Assembly (NCBI GenBank): GCA_964640305.1
Contig: CAZXFF010000028.1
Location: 1 to 25,222, forward strand
Direction: 5' to 3'
Length of the DNA stretch: 25,222 nucleotides
DNA from: Coprenecus sp964640305
GTDB taxonomy: Bacteria; Bacteroidota; Bacteroidia; Bacteroidales; UBA932
The position numbers and the translations under genes are program-made. Shown piece by piece: positions 15,455 through 23,511 of the stretch (position 1 is its first letter; each line of letters starts with the position of its first letter). Below the pieces are notes generated by a model, which was given only the letters and a program-made list of their open reading frames with translations, had not been told where the DNA came from and made no database searches.

Positions 15455-16297
15455 TTATTCGGCGTCTTTTGCTTCAGCTTCGGGTGCTGCTTCTTCTGCG
15501 GCTTCGTCTTCCTTTACCTCAGCTTTTGCTGCAGGTTTGCGGGGACGGATTTTCTTGCTGCCCTGTGCTGCATTTTCTGCCTCTTTTGCTTCTTCTTTGT
15601 CCTTTTCGAGTTTCCTTTCTTCCAGACCTTCCTTTATGGCACCGCAAAGTGCGTCAAGGATGGCCGATACTGATTTGGCGGCGTCGTCGTTACCAGGAAT
15701 CACATAATCAATGGGAGTGGGATCGCAACATGTATCAACTACTGCGATAACCGGAATGTTGAGACGGTTAGCCTCTTTTACAGCATTCATTTCCTTCTGT
15801 ACATCGACTACGAAAAGGGCTGCAGGAAGGCGGTTGAGGTCGGCGATTGAACCGAGGTTCTTTTCGAGTTTAGCCCTCTGACGGGTAATCTGGAGGCGTT
15901 CGCGTTTTGCGAGTGTCTCGAAAGTACCATTGTTCATCATCTCGTCGATGGTATGCATCTTCTTGACAGCTTTACGGATGGTGGGGAAGTTTGTGAGCAT
16001 TCCGCCTGGCCATCTTTCAGTTACATAAGGCATTCCGACACTCTGGGCATATTCTGCCACGATGTCTTTGGCCTGTTTCTTTGTGGCTACGAACAGGATT
16101 CTGCGGCCTGAACGGGCAAACTGCTTCATCACGTTTGCAGCCTCATCTATCTTTACAACGGTCTTGTGCAGGTCAATGATGTGAATCCCTTTTCTCTCCA
16201 TGAAAATGTAGGGAGCCATTTTGGGATTCCATTTTCTCTTCAGGTGACCGAAGTGAACACCTGCATCTAACAATTCTTGGAAATTTGTTCTTGGCAT
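15455..16297 (-). CDS. rpsB: 30S ribosomal protein S2
   Basis: The 280-aa S2 starts MPRTNFQELLDAGVHFGH. The HFGHLKRKWNPKMAPYIF and ERWPGGMLTNF segments are diagnostic. After about residue 235 it carries an Ala/Glu/Lys-rich tail of some 45 residues, a low-complexity extension seen in many Bacteroidota S2 proteins. The open frame runs upstream to 16387, but those residues come from the leader and are not S2-like, so 16297 is the start. A structured leader precedes it. Confidence 0.97.
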   Translation of the reverse strand: MPRTNFQELLDAGVHFGHLKRKWNPKMAPYIFMERKGIHIIDLHKTVVKIDEAANVMKQFARSGRRILFVATKKQAKDIVAEYAQSVGMPYVTERWPGGMLTNFPTIRKAVKKMHTIDEMMNNGTFETLAKRERLQITRQRAKLEKNLGSIADLNRLPAALFVVDVQKEMNAVKEANRLNIPVIAVVDTCCDPTPIDYVIPGNDDAAKSVSAILDALCGAIKEGLEERKLEKDKEEAKEAENAAQGSKKIRPRKPAAKAEVKEDEAAEEAAPEAEAKDAE

Positions 16298-16342
16298 TTT
16301 TGTTTGTTTTTGTCTCTTACGAGTTCTCTTTGTTAATTCTGA

Positions 16343-16430
16343 AGTAGCGGTATCAACCGGTCTTCCAAATTTTCCGCAGTACGACAAACGGAGGGCAGCC
16401 TTTCGGGTCGATCCGTTTTAAATCGCTACT
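16343..16430 (-). promoter_or_regulatory. Structured rpsB leader, possible S2 autoregulatory element
   Basis: In the 149-base rpsI-rpsB gap the minus strand has AGTAGCG...CGCTACT (16430-16424 with 16349-16343), closing a domain of about 88 bases. Inside it AAACGGA pairs with TCCGTTT (16418-16412 with 16392-16386), and a smaller CGGT/ACCG hairpin lies near the 3' side and competes with the closing stem. S2 represses its own rpsB-tsf message in E. coli; a similar role here is inference. I find no terminator and only a weak -7-like TATCATTG in this gap. Confidence 0.5.
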
Positions 16431-16446
16431 GTGCAATGATAAAACA

Positions 16447-16836
16447 TTAACGTTTGCTGAATTGGAAGCGTCTGCGAGCACCAGGCTGTCCGGGTTTCTT
16501 TCTTTCCACTTCGCGGGCATCGCGGGTGAGGAAACCGTTGGACTTCAGTACAGGACGGTAAGCTTCTGTATTAAGTTCGCAAAGTGCGCGTGAAATGGCA
16601 AGGCGAAGGGCTTCGGCCTGTCCTTTGATTCCACCGCCGTCAAGGTTAACCTTGATGTCGAAGTCAGAAGCGGTTCCTGTAAGATTGAGGGGCTGCATTA
16701 CAATGTAGCGGAGAGTATCTTCCTTGAAGTATTCTTCGAGGGTACGTCCGTTGATGGTAATGTTACCTTTTCCTGAGTTCACATAAACGCGGGCAACAGC
16801 AGATTTACGTCTTCCAATGGCGTTGATTACTTCCAT
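16447..16836 (-). CDS. rpsI: 30S ribosomal protein S9
   Basis: The 129-aa S9 begins with the NAIGRRKSAVARVYV signature (5-19), contains GGGIKGQAEALRLAISRAL, and ends in the basic tail KPGQPGARRRFQFSKR that reaches the P-site tRNA. It follows rplM after 6 bases, the conserved L13-S9 pairing. Confidence 0.98.
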   Translation of the reverse strand: MEVINAIGRRKSAVARVYVNSGKGNITINGRTLEEYFKEDTLRYIVMQPLNLTGTASDFDIKVNLDGGGIKGQAEALRLAISRALCELNTEAYRPVLKSNGFLTRDAREVERKKPGQPGARRRFQFSKR

Positions 16837-16842
16837 GCTCTG

Positions 16843-17298
16843 TTACTTTTGTTCATTTAAATTAATAAGTACTGGTGATTGAGCCTCATGCTTGTGTTCA
16901 GGACCTGCATATACATGAAGGTTGCTGTACAATTTGTTTCCGAGGCGGGTCTTGGGGAGCATCCTGCGGACTGCTTCCCTGATAACGGCTTCAGGCTTGC
17001 GGACGAGAAGTTCCTTGGGGGTTGCGAAGCGCTGTCCACCGGGATAACCGGTATGACGTACATAGACCTTGTCAGTCAGTTTTTTGCCGGTGAAACGGAC
17101 TTTTTCAGCGTTGATGATAATCACGTTATCACCGCAGTCCATGTTCGGGCTGTAATACACCTTGTGTTTTCCGCGCAGCAGGATTGCCACTTTGGAAGCA
17201 AGGCGACCGACTACCATGTCAGTTGCATCAACAACTACCCATTTTTTCTCGATCATGCCAGGGTTAGCCGACACTGTTTTGTAGCTTTGTGTGTCCAC
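16843..17298 (-). CDS. rplM: 50S ribosomal protein L13
   Basis: The 151-aa L13 carries WVVVDATDMVVGRLASKVA, the MDCGDNVIIINAEKV segment and HTGYPGGQ. The start is GTG (17298-17296) read as Met, giving MDTQSYKTVSAN, which matches the usual bacteroidal MDTxSYKT N-terminus. No ATG is better placed. It is the first gene of the operon, about 60 bases downstream of a canonical promoter. Confidence 0.97.
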   Translation of the reverse strand: MDTQSYKTVSANPGMIEKKWVVVDATDMVVGRLASKVAILLRGKHKVYYSPNMDCGDNVIIINAEKVRFTGKKLTDKVYVRHTGYPGGQRFATPKELLVRKPEAVIREAVRRMLPKTRLGNKLYSNLHVYAGPEHKHEAQSPVLINLNEQK

Positions 17299-17360
17299 TG
17301 TGTTGATTTTTAAGTTAATACAATAAATTTACGTTGCGTATCCCTACACTTTAGGGGGTG

Positions 17361-17391
17361 CAAAGATATACAAATTATTTTATACTGCAAA
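17361..17391 (-). promoter_or_regulatory. Promoter of the rplM-rpsI-rpsB-tsf operon
   Basis: TTTG (17391-17388), a 19-base spacer, and TATCTTTG (17368-17361) fit the Bacteroidota consensus exactly. Near the predicted start a short hairpin, CCCTA-AAGTG-TAGGG on the minus strand (17356-17342), would form at the 5' end of the mRNA. Confidence 0.85.
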
Positions 17392-17450
17392 ACTTACTCG
17401 CTTTTACACCTGCATAAAGCAATAAGAACCAGCCTTTTCCGTGTCCAATC

Positions 17451-17486
17451 AAAAAAGAAGAGGGGCGTACCGGCCGGTGCGCCCCT
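17451..17486 (-). terminator. Terminator of the susC-susD operon
   Basis: On the minus strand AGGGGCG and CGCCCCT (17486-17480 with 17467-17461), extended by further G-C-rich pairs to a GGCC loop, make an 11-bp stem followed by CTTCTTTTTT (17460-17451). This is a strong intrinsic terminator about 70 bases after the DUF1735 stop codon. Confidence 0.92.
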
Positions 17487-17554
17487 CAGTGGTTAAGTTT
17501 GCAGTTAATGATTTTGGTTGGTTTCTTTTTCAGTGCAATCGCTGGATCCAGACC

Positions 17555-18067
17555 TTAGTTCATGTTGACGCGAAGGTACAGATGTCCGAAGTTTCCGCTG
17601 ATGGTGTAGCCTTCAGGAACGTTTGCGATTACAACAGGCAGGATGTAGCGTCCGCCTTCTTTCAGGCTCTCGGTATTGACGAGGACTTTATCCTTGACCA
17701 GCTGGGTACCTTTCTTGATGGTCAGAGTCTGGGGAAGGGTATAGCAGCCTTCGGGAAGAAGTTCGTACTTGGTTGTAGAAGTGCTGTTGTATTTTTCAAC
17801 CAGAGCTTCGTTTATTCCCATGGTTACGGGAATATCTTCTTCCACTTTAGATGCATAGTCGATGGTATAGTTTACCCAAAGTTCGAACTCGAGCTGATCA
17901 CCCTTGTTGACGTTCTGCTTCAGCTGGTAGTGGCTGTTGTAGGGCAGTTCGATGACATACTTTATGTCGTCCCAGTCGATCAGGGGTTCGTCATTTAGAC
18001 ATGAGACCGAGCAAAGGGCAGCTAATGCAAGCGAGAGGTATATCAATACTTTTTTCATTGTCTTCAT
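17555..18067 (-). CDS. DUF1735-type surface lipoprotein of the Sus locus
   Basis: This 170-aa lipoprotein has signal MKTMKKVLIYLSLALAAL with lipobox SVSC and acceptor Cys23; an in-frame Met at residue 4 is an equally good start. The remainder is one beta-rich domain with YTLPQTLTIKKG and a terminal GGRYILPVVIANVPEG segment, the pattern of DUF1735 domains found beside SusC/SusD pairs. Such proteins are thought to be surface glycan-binding accessories, and function here is inference. It is short: DUF1735 proteins often carry a further C-terminal binding module, absent here. It is the last gene of the operon, 24 bases after susD. Confidence 0.8.
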   Translation of the reverse strand: MKTMKKVLIYLSLALAALCSVSCLNDEPLIDWDDIKYVIELPYNSHYQLKQNVNKGDQLEFELWVNYTIDYASKVEEDIPVTMGINEALVEKYNSTSTTKYELLPEGCYTLPQTLTIKKGTQLVKDKVLVNTESLKEGGRYILPVVIANVPEGYTISGNFGHLYLRVNMN

Positions 18068-18091
18068 ATTTACTGTTAACTGTTAGTATGA

Positions 18092-19765
18092 TTACAGGTA
18101 TAATTCGGTTATGCCGACCATAGGATTTTCTTTATCCCAGAAAACTGTATCGTAAAGCGAGTGGTCAGCAGGTACATTTGCTGCGTTCAGGTTACGCTCT
18201 GACTGAGGGTAGATGAGACGGGCAATGTTCTTTCCTTCCGGAATCTGGTTTGAGCAGGGAAGGACAGGGTAGTCGAGTCTCCTGTGTTCGAACCATGCTT
18301 CCAGAGGGTTGTAACCTACGAACGAGAGCCATTTCTGAGTACCGATGGCTTCCATCTTGGCTTCGGTGCTGCCCATCAGATCCCAGTTTACATTTGGATT
18401 GGCCTGGGAGAGGTATGCTTCTGCTGCTTCTTCAGCAGTACCGGGAATAGGATCTTTCATTCCTACTGTAGGGTTCTTCGCATAGTCAACGAAGTTTTCA
18501 GAAGGAGACTGCATTGCTGTTTCATGTCTCTTCATGGCTGCAGTCACGGCTGCTTCATAGTATTCCTTGGCTTTTGCATCGCCACCGGGAATCATACCGC
18601 GAAGGGCTGCTTCTGCAAGCAGGAATCCTACTTCTGATCCGGCAATGAAAGTGGTAGACCTGGTCATTGCTTCTGTGGATGTTGCGAAACCTCCGTTCCA
18701 GCTGCCTGCGAGGAGACCTGTACCGGTAATACATGTATAGTCTTCACCGGCGGGGCTTTCCTGTCCGTAAGGGATACCTACATAGCGCTCGTTTTCAAGT
18801 CCGCTGTTGGAATATTTGGCAAATCCTTCGGGATCGTCTCCGAGCTTAACCCTGGGCTGTGCGAATACTCTCAGACGAGGGTCATTGTTGTCTCTGAGCA
18901 AGTCCACGAGGATGGATGTAGGCATGTACTGGCGGTGGTTGGTGTTACGTCCTCCGTTCTTGTCCCATCCGTATGTCTCGTAGAGTTTGTTCATCTTCCC
19001 TGACTCAGCAATGTAACCGGGGTTAGCCTCGATGGTCTGGTCGATAGGGAGGCATTTGTCGGCGATTGCTGCAACTTCCTTGCTGACATCCCTGACACCT
19101 GAGATTCTCATAAGAAGCCTGAGCTTAAGGGTGTAGCTGACTGTTCTCCACTTTTCAAGGTCTCCGAAGCACATGATGTCCACTTTTGAAAGGGCGGATG
19201 TGCTGTAATGACCTATGGCAGCGTCGAAGCATGCTATGGCTTCGTCAATCTTTATCAGAAGTGAGTCGTAGATGTCTTCTCCCTTGTCGTATTTGGGAAG
19301 CTGGTATTCATCGGGCTTGCAGGCCTGGCTGTAGGGAATGTCTCCCCAGATATCCACCATTCTCTGGAAGTTATGTACCCAGAGAGCTTTAGCGATGCCC
19401 TGATATGCCAGGTCTTCCTGTTCAATGGCCTTGTTTTCGATCCATTTGAGGTTCTTGGCAATGATATAGTAGGTACTCCACCAGCTGTCAAGGTCCTGGG
19501 GCATGATCTGTCCGTTCAGGAATGTATAGTTGCCGGAGAATTCACCTGACTTAGTCAGATGGTGGGAAATCTGCCAAGCATAAGTACTGTTAACCAGGTT
19601 GTTGAGTATGTCGTACTGCTGTGAGGATATGACCAGAGCCGGGGTCATTACGGCAGTGGTTGCGTCGTTGGGACTGGTGTTTACATCCAGCCATTCCTTA
19701 CACCCGTACAGTGATGATACGAAAAGGGTTATTATCGAATATAATAGTATCTTTTTCATCTTCAT
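18092..19765 (-). CDS. SusD-like outer-membrane nutrient-binding lipoprotein
   Basis: The 557-aa lipoprotein (lipobox LYGC, Cys22) belongs to the SusD/RagB superfamily, probably the SusD-like_2 group. It starts KEWLDVNTSPNDATTAVMTPALV after the anchor, has helical TPR-like segments (ALWVHNFQRMVDIWGDIPYSQA, ...YTLKLRLLMRISG...), and ends in the conserved GYNPLEAWFEHRRLDYP region. It caps the SusC transporter and captures substrate at the cell surface. It lies 6 bases after susC. No glycosidase, protease or regulator is adjacent, so the substrate cannot be inferred from neighbours. Confidence 0.94.
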   Translation of the reverse strand: MKMKKILLYSIITLFVSSLYGCKEWLDVNTSPNDATTAVMTPALVISSQQYDILNNLVNSTYAWQISHHLTKSGEFSGNYTFLNGQIMPQDLDSWWSTYYIIAKNLKWIENKAIEQEDLAYQGIAKALWVHNFQRMVDIWGDIPYSQACKPDEYQLPKYDKGEDIYDSLLIKIDEAIACFDAAIGHYSTSALSKVDIMCFGDLEKWRTVSYTLKLRLLMRISGVRDVSKEVAAIADKCLPIDQTIEANPGYIAESGKMNKLYETYGWDKNGGRNTNHRQYMPTSILVDLLRDNNDPRLRVFAQPRVKLGDDPEGFAKYSNSGLENERYVGIPYGQESPAGEDYTCITGTGLLAGSWNGGFATSTEAMTRSTTFIAGSEVGFLLAEAALRGMIPGGDAKAKEYYEAAVTAAMKRHETAMQSPSENFVDYAKNPTVGMKDPIPGTAEEAAEAYLSQANPNVNWDLMGSTEAKMEAIGTQKWLSFVGYNPLEAWFEHRRLDYPVLPCSNQIPEGKNIARLIYPQSERNLNAANVPADHSLYDTVFWDKENPMVGITELYL

Positions 19766-19771
19766 GCCATT

Positions 19772-22700
19772 TTAGAATGATAATGTAACGTTGAATCCGA
19801 ATGTCCTGTAGCCGGCCATAGCATTTGCAGTAGCACCGGGAGCGTTGCTTGCACCTGTTCCTGACCACATGTCGGGGTCTCCCCAGAGGTTGGTGTCAGG
19901 GGTCCAGATGAACAGGTTACGGCCTACGAGACCGATGGATGCTCTCTGGAAGAATTTGGTCTTGTCCAGCCAGCGCTGAGGCAGGTCGTAAGAGATGGAA
20001 AGTTCCCTGAATTTCCATGAGTTTGCGCTTACAACTGTAGCGGCTCTGGCAGACCTGTATACACCTGTCCAGAATGACTTGCTACCGGAATTGACGGTAA
20101 CATTGGTGTTTTCCTTGTACGTTACGTTGCCATGCTCATCGGTCACTTCTATTACTGAGTTGGGGAATACGAATCTCTGACGGCCGGATATGGCGGATGT
20201 CAGGGATGCTCCGGTAAACAGCATTTCGTATTCCTGTCCGAAACGTACCACGTGTCCGCCTCTGTATTCGAATACTGCTGTCAGGTTCAGGCCTTTCCAG
20301 TTGAATTCGGTGGTCAGACCGAGTCTTACGTTAGGTTCGGTACGGCCCATTTCCACGAGGTCTCCGAGGGAAGGCAGACCGGTAACGGGATCAACGATAA
20401 CCCTGCCGTCCGGTGCACGTTTGAAGTCGGTGGCTTTGATGTAAGGATAGGGTTTGCCCTTGATTGCATAGATAGGAGCATAGACCGTGAGTTCGTTCAG
20501 GTCTCCATATATTTCGGTAACTTCAGTGTTCGAGAAAGTAGCATTGGCATACAGATTCCAGTAGAAGTCCCCGAAGTCCAGGACGGGAGTCAGTCGGAGG
20601 TCGAGTTCGACACCCTGGCCTACCATGGTACCTGCATTCATGTATTGGGACTGGGATCCTGTAGAATAAGGGATGCTGACGTTCACTGTCTGGTCAGTGG
20701 TTGTCTGGTGGTAGTATGCGGCTTCGAGGTTGATCCTGTCGTTGAGGAAGCCCATTTCAACTCCGACTTCATATTCGGTGGTGAACTCGGGATTGATGTA
20801 CCTGTTGCGCAGGTTGCTGGAGATGTAGTATGATGTCAGGCTTCCGAAGGGGAACGGTGAAGACACATATGCCATGTCGTCGAGGTTGTAAGTTCCTACG
20901 TTTACCGTACCAACCCTTGCGAATGTTCCGCGTACTTTCAGGTGGGACATCCAGTTGCTGTTCTTGAGGGCAGGGATGGCATCTGAAAGAACCATTGACA
21001 TGTTGGCTCCGGGGTAGAAGAATGACCAGTTGCTGGGGTCGAGGAGGGAGGTCCAGTCGTTACGGCCGGTTACCTGCAGGTACATCCAGCCGAGGAACGA
21101 GAAGTCCAGGCTGGCATAGACTGCCTGGCTGCGGACTCTGGTGAATGAGTTGCTTCCGTCAAGTTCTCCTACACGGTTGTCGACGTTGAACAGGTTGTCG
21201 ATCTCAAGCTGTTCTGCTTCCACTCCCTTGTTTTCTGAGTAGCGGGAGTTCATGGACCATCCGATCATTCCCTTGATGCCGAAGTTCTTGCTGAACTGGT
21301 GTTCTGCAAAGGCCATTACATCGGCATTGATCCTCTGGGTGAAGTTTGAGTATGTATAGAATGACGAGTAGATGTCTCCTGATGAAGCATACGAACGGCC
21401 GCTGGTCTTGGCATAGTCGTTGTAATGCCATGCATCTGTGGTAGAGTAGTTGTTGTTCACGTATGTATTCATACCTACGCGACCCATGAAGCGGAGCCAT
21501 TTAAGAGGTGCCCATTCCAGGTTTGCAGTACCTGAGAAGCGGTCGCTGCGGCTTATCCTGCGGTAGATGTCGATCTGTGCCCAAGGGTTCAGATAGTAGT
21601 CGTTCACCCATTCGTTGGGGTTACCTCCCGGTACGTTGCGCCAGTCCTTGAAGTCCCTGAGGTCTACGTGCAGAGGGGTGTTCCACAATGTCTGCATACC
21701 GTTGGATGCAGAGTTGTTGAAATCACCCTGTACGTTTGAATATGAGAAGTTCACCCTTGCTGTGAAGCTCTTGTATTTGCGGGATGCGTTGAAGCGGACG
21801 GTGTTCCTGTCCATAACGTCACCGAGGATGGTACCTGTACGGTGCAGGTTCTGGTAAGAGAGGAAGAAACTGCCGTTTTCTCCGCCTGAGGAGAATGAAA
21901 CGTCATTCTGGATTCCTATACCGGTCTGGTAATAGCCTTCCCTTGATCCGTATTTGGGAGAGTATTCAGTGGTAAGCTGCTGGATATTGCCTTCTGCATC
22001 CATGAACGGAGAACCCATGTCAACGATAGAACCGTCGAATTCGGGACCGTACTGCTGGTTTTCACCCTGAATGTAGTATCCGAAACCGTGTTCATCTGTA
22101 GCACCTGATCCGAATCTGTCCTGATACTTGGGGAGGTAGGACATCTTGTCGAAAGTGGTGGTGAGGGAGTAGGTAATCCTGGGGCGGCCTTTGTCACCGG
22201 CCTTGGTGGTAACATAGAGAACACCGTTGGCGGCATCAGAACCGTAAAGAGCTGCGGCTCCACCGCCTTTCAGTACGGAAATGTTGTCGATGTCGTTGGG
22301 GTTCATTGACTGCAGGAAGTCGAGGGGTGTGGGGACACCGTCAACTACGAGCAGAGGCTGGTTGTTCCCGAGGAATGAACGGCTGCCGCGGAGGTTGATC
22401 CTTACGCCTGCGTCCAGGGAAGCGGAGGATGCTGAAATCTGGAGACCGGATACCCTACCAGTCAATGCTGCTGTAGCATCGGTGTTGTGGGCGCGGTTCA
22501 GATCGTCTGAAGAGACTTTCGCTGTGGAATAACCGATTTCCTTGGCCTGCCTTTCGATACCGAGGGCTGTAACCACTACCGATTCCAGGAAAACAGCGTC
22601 CTGTTCCAGTTTGATTACGAGGTTCTGGCCGTTGCCGATGGGAACTTCCTGGGTCTTGTAGCCCACGAAGCTGACAACGATTGTAGTTGCATTGGCAGGC

Positions 22701-22903
22701 ACGCCTTTGATGACGAAAGTACCGTCATCTTCGGTGGATGCTCCAATTGTCGTATTGTCCTTCACTGTTACTGATGCGAAGGGTACGGCTTCTCCGGTTT
22801 TTGCATCAAATACTTGTCCGGAGACAGTCTTTGTCTGTGCATACAATAATTGCGGCACAATACAAAGCAATACTGTGAGAGTGGATAACAATAATCTTCT
22901 CAT
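19772..22903 (-). CDS. SusC-like TonB-dependent outer-membrane transporter
   Basis: The 1043-aa transporter imports nutrient oligomers across the outer membrane. In order it has a signal peptide (cut after LLYA, residue 22), a carboxypeptidase-regulatory-like beta domain (about 28-100; VSGQVFDAKTGEAVPFASV), a TonB-box-like VVVTALGI (109-116), a plug domain (about 120-235, with PLLVVDGVP and VLYVTTKAG), and a long 22-strand barrel ending in aromatic FNVTLSF. No STN signalling domain precedes the plug, so direct FecR/ECF-sigma signalling through this protein is unlikely. It is first in a three-gene operon. Confidence 0.96.
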   Translation of the reverse strand: MRRLLLSTLTVLLCIVPQLLYAQTKTVSGQVFDAKTGEAVPFASVTVKDNTTIGASTEDDGTFVIKGVPANATTIVVSFVGYKTQEVPIGNGQNLVIKLEQDAVFLESVVVTALGIERQAKEIGYSTAKVSSDDLNRAHNTDATAALTGRVSGLQISASSASLDAGVRINLRGSRSFLGNNQPLLVVDGVPTPLDFLQSMNPNDIDNISVLKGGGAAALYGSDAANGVLYVTTKAGDKGRPRITYSLTTTFDKMSYLPKYQDRFGSGATDEHGFGYYIQGENQQYGPEFDGSIVDMGSPFMDAEGNIQQLTTEYSPKYGSREGYYQTGIGIQNDVSFSSGGENGSFFLSYQNLHRTGTILGDVMDRNTVRFNASRKYKSFTARVNFSYSNVQGDFNNSASNGMQTLWNTPLHVDLRDFKDWRNVPGGNPNEWVNDYYLNPWAQIDIYRRISRSDRFSGTANLEWAPLKWLRFMGRVGMNTYVNNNYSTTDAWHYNDYAKTSGRSYASSGDIYSSFYTYSNFTQRINADVMAFAEHQFSKNFGIKGMIGWSMNSRYSENKGVEAEQLEIDNLFNVDNRVGELDGSNSFTRVRSQAVYASLDFSFLGWMYLQVTGRNDWTSLLDPSNWSFFYPGANMSMVLSDAIPALKNSNWMSHLKVRGTFARVGTVNVGTYNLDDMAYVSSPFPFGSLTSYYISSNLRNRYINPEFTTEYEVGVEMGFLNDRINLEAAYYHQTTTDQTVNVSIPYSTGSQSQYMNAGTMVGQGVELDLRLTPVLDFGDFYWNLYANATFSNTEVTEIYGDLNELTVYAPIYAIKGKPYPYIKATDFKRAPDGRVIVDPVTGLPSLGDLVEMGRTEPNVRLGLTTEFNWKGLNLTAVFEYRGGHVVRFGQEYEMLFTGASLTSAISGRQRFVFPNSVIEVTDEHGNVTYKENTNVTVNSGSKSFWTGVYRSARAATVVSANSWKFRELSISYDLPQRWLDKTKFFQRASIGLVGRNLFIWTPDTNLWGDPDMWSGTGASNAPGATANAMAGYRTFGFNVTLSF

Positions 22904-22954
22904 TGGATAAAGAATCTAATGTGTTGGTTAATAAAGGCTTGTTTTTTAGGTTAG

Positions 22955-22969
22955 TGCCGAAATACGGCA
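22955..22969. repeat. Short hairpin in the susC leader
   Basis: TGCCG-AAATA-CGGCA is a perfect 5-bp inverted repeat with a five-base loop, about 50 bases upstream of the susC ATG. It probably lies in the 5' UTR. There is no T-tract, so it is not a terminator. Confidence 0.5.
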
Positions 22970-22977
22970 TAGATGTC

Positions 22978-23018
22978 CGATTTTGACTTCCATTCTGTTA
23001 GAAATAAAGCCAAAATCG
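22978..23018. repeat. Extended inverted repeat upstream of susC, possible operator or leader hairpin
   Basis: CGATTTTGACTT (22978-22989) and AAGCCAAAATCG (23007-23018) are inverted copies matching at 11 of 12 positions, separated by 17 bases. It lies about 75-115 bases before the susC start, where I find no standard TAnnTTTG -7 box. It could be a regulator site controlling the Sus operon or a hairpin in a longer leader. The remainder of 22904-23142 shows nothing else recognisable. Confidence 0.5.
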
Positions 23019-23142
23019 TATGTTTTTTCATGTGAGGAGCGGAAATAAGTTTTGAATCATAGGCGTTGCAATTGTTGGTGTATTTGGTTAATAGTTTTCG
23101 ATACTAATGTAGGATTATTTTCAAAAAATTCAAAATTTTTTT

Positions 23143-23150
23143 TATTTTTG
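23143..23150 (+). promoter_or_regulatory. Putative -7 box for the small membrane protein
   Basis: TATTTTTG matches TAnnTTTG and lies 25 bases before the ATG at 23176, within a very A/T-rich stretch. The -33 element is not clear. Confidence 0.45.
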
Positions 23151-23175
23151 AAAAGCAATTTTAATCCCGGATGCA

Positions 23176-23421
23176 ATGAAGAAATTTCTGCAAAGATTAT
23201 CTTTTATATCCATGCTTCATTTCAAGGGGCTCGTAGCATTGGGGATATTTTTCGTAGTGGAGGCCCTTCTGTTGTGGGCGGCATTGTATATATGTACGGA
23301 GTGGCTGGATATAAGAAAGGTATTCATCAAGATTCTTTTGAGCTGTATCGTCGCCACGCCGCCCAGCGTTCTGGTCCTCAAGACAATCCTCAAGGCATGG
23401 ACAGGAGAGAAAATGGACTAG
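23176..23421 (+). CDS. Small membrane protein of unknown function
   Basis: The 81-aa protein has a basic start (MKKFLQRL) and two likely transmembrane segments, about residues 18-40 (LVALGIFFVVEALLLWAALYI core) and 50-70 (FIKILLSCIVATPPSVLVL core), with a charged C-terminus. I do not recognise a family. A -7 box upstream and a strong hairpin terminator 19 bases downstream support a real single-gene transcript. It stands between two minus-strand units and is not linked to either by strand. Confidence 0.6.
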   Translation: MKKFLQRLSFISMLHFKGLVALGIFFVVEALLLWAALYICTEWLDIRKVFIKILLSCIVATPPSVLVLKTILKAWTGEKMD

Positions 23422-23439
23422 AATGCATTCGTTAAATGA

Positions 23440-23476
23440 AAAACCGGACAAGTATCAGTGATACCTGTCCGGTTTT
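23440..23476. terminator. Bidirectional terminator between the small membrane protein gene and kbl
   Basis: AAAACCGGACA (23440-23450) and TGTCCGGTTTT (23466-23476) are perfect 11-bp complements, with an inner GTATC/GATAC stem. T runs occur on both strands, so it can serve both convergent genes. Confidence 0.9.
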
Positions 23477-23511
23477 CCGTTTATCTTGACCGCAACAATG
23501 CGGTGTGGTTG

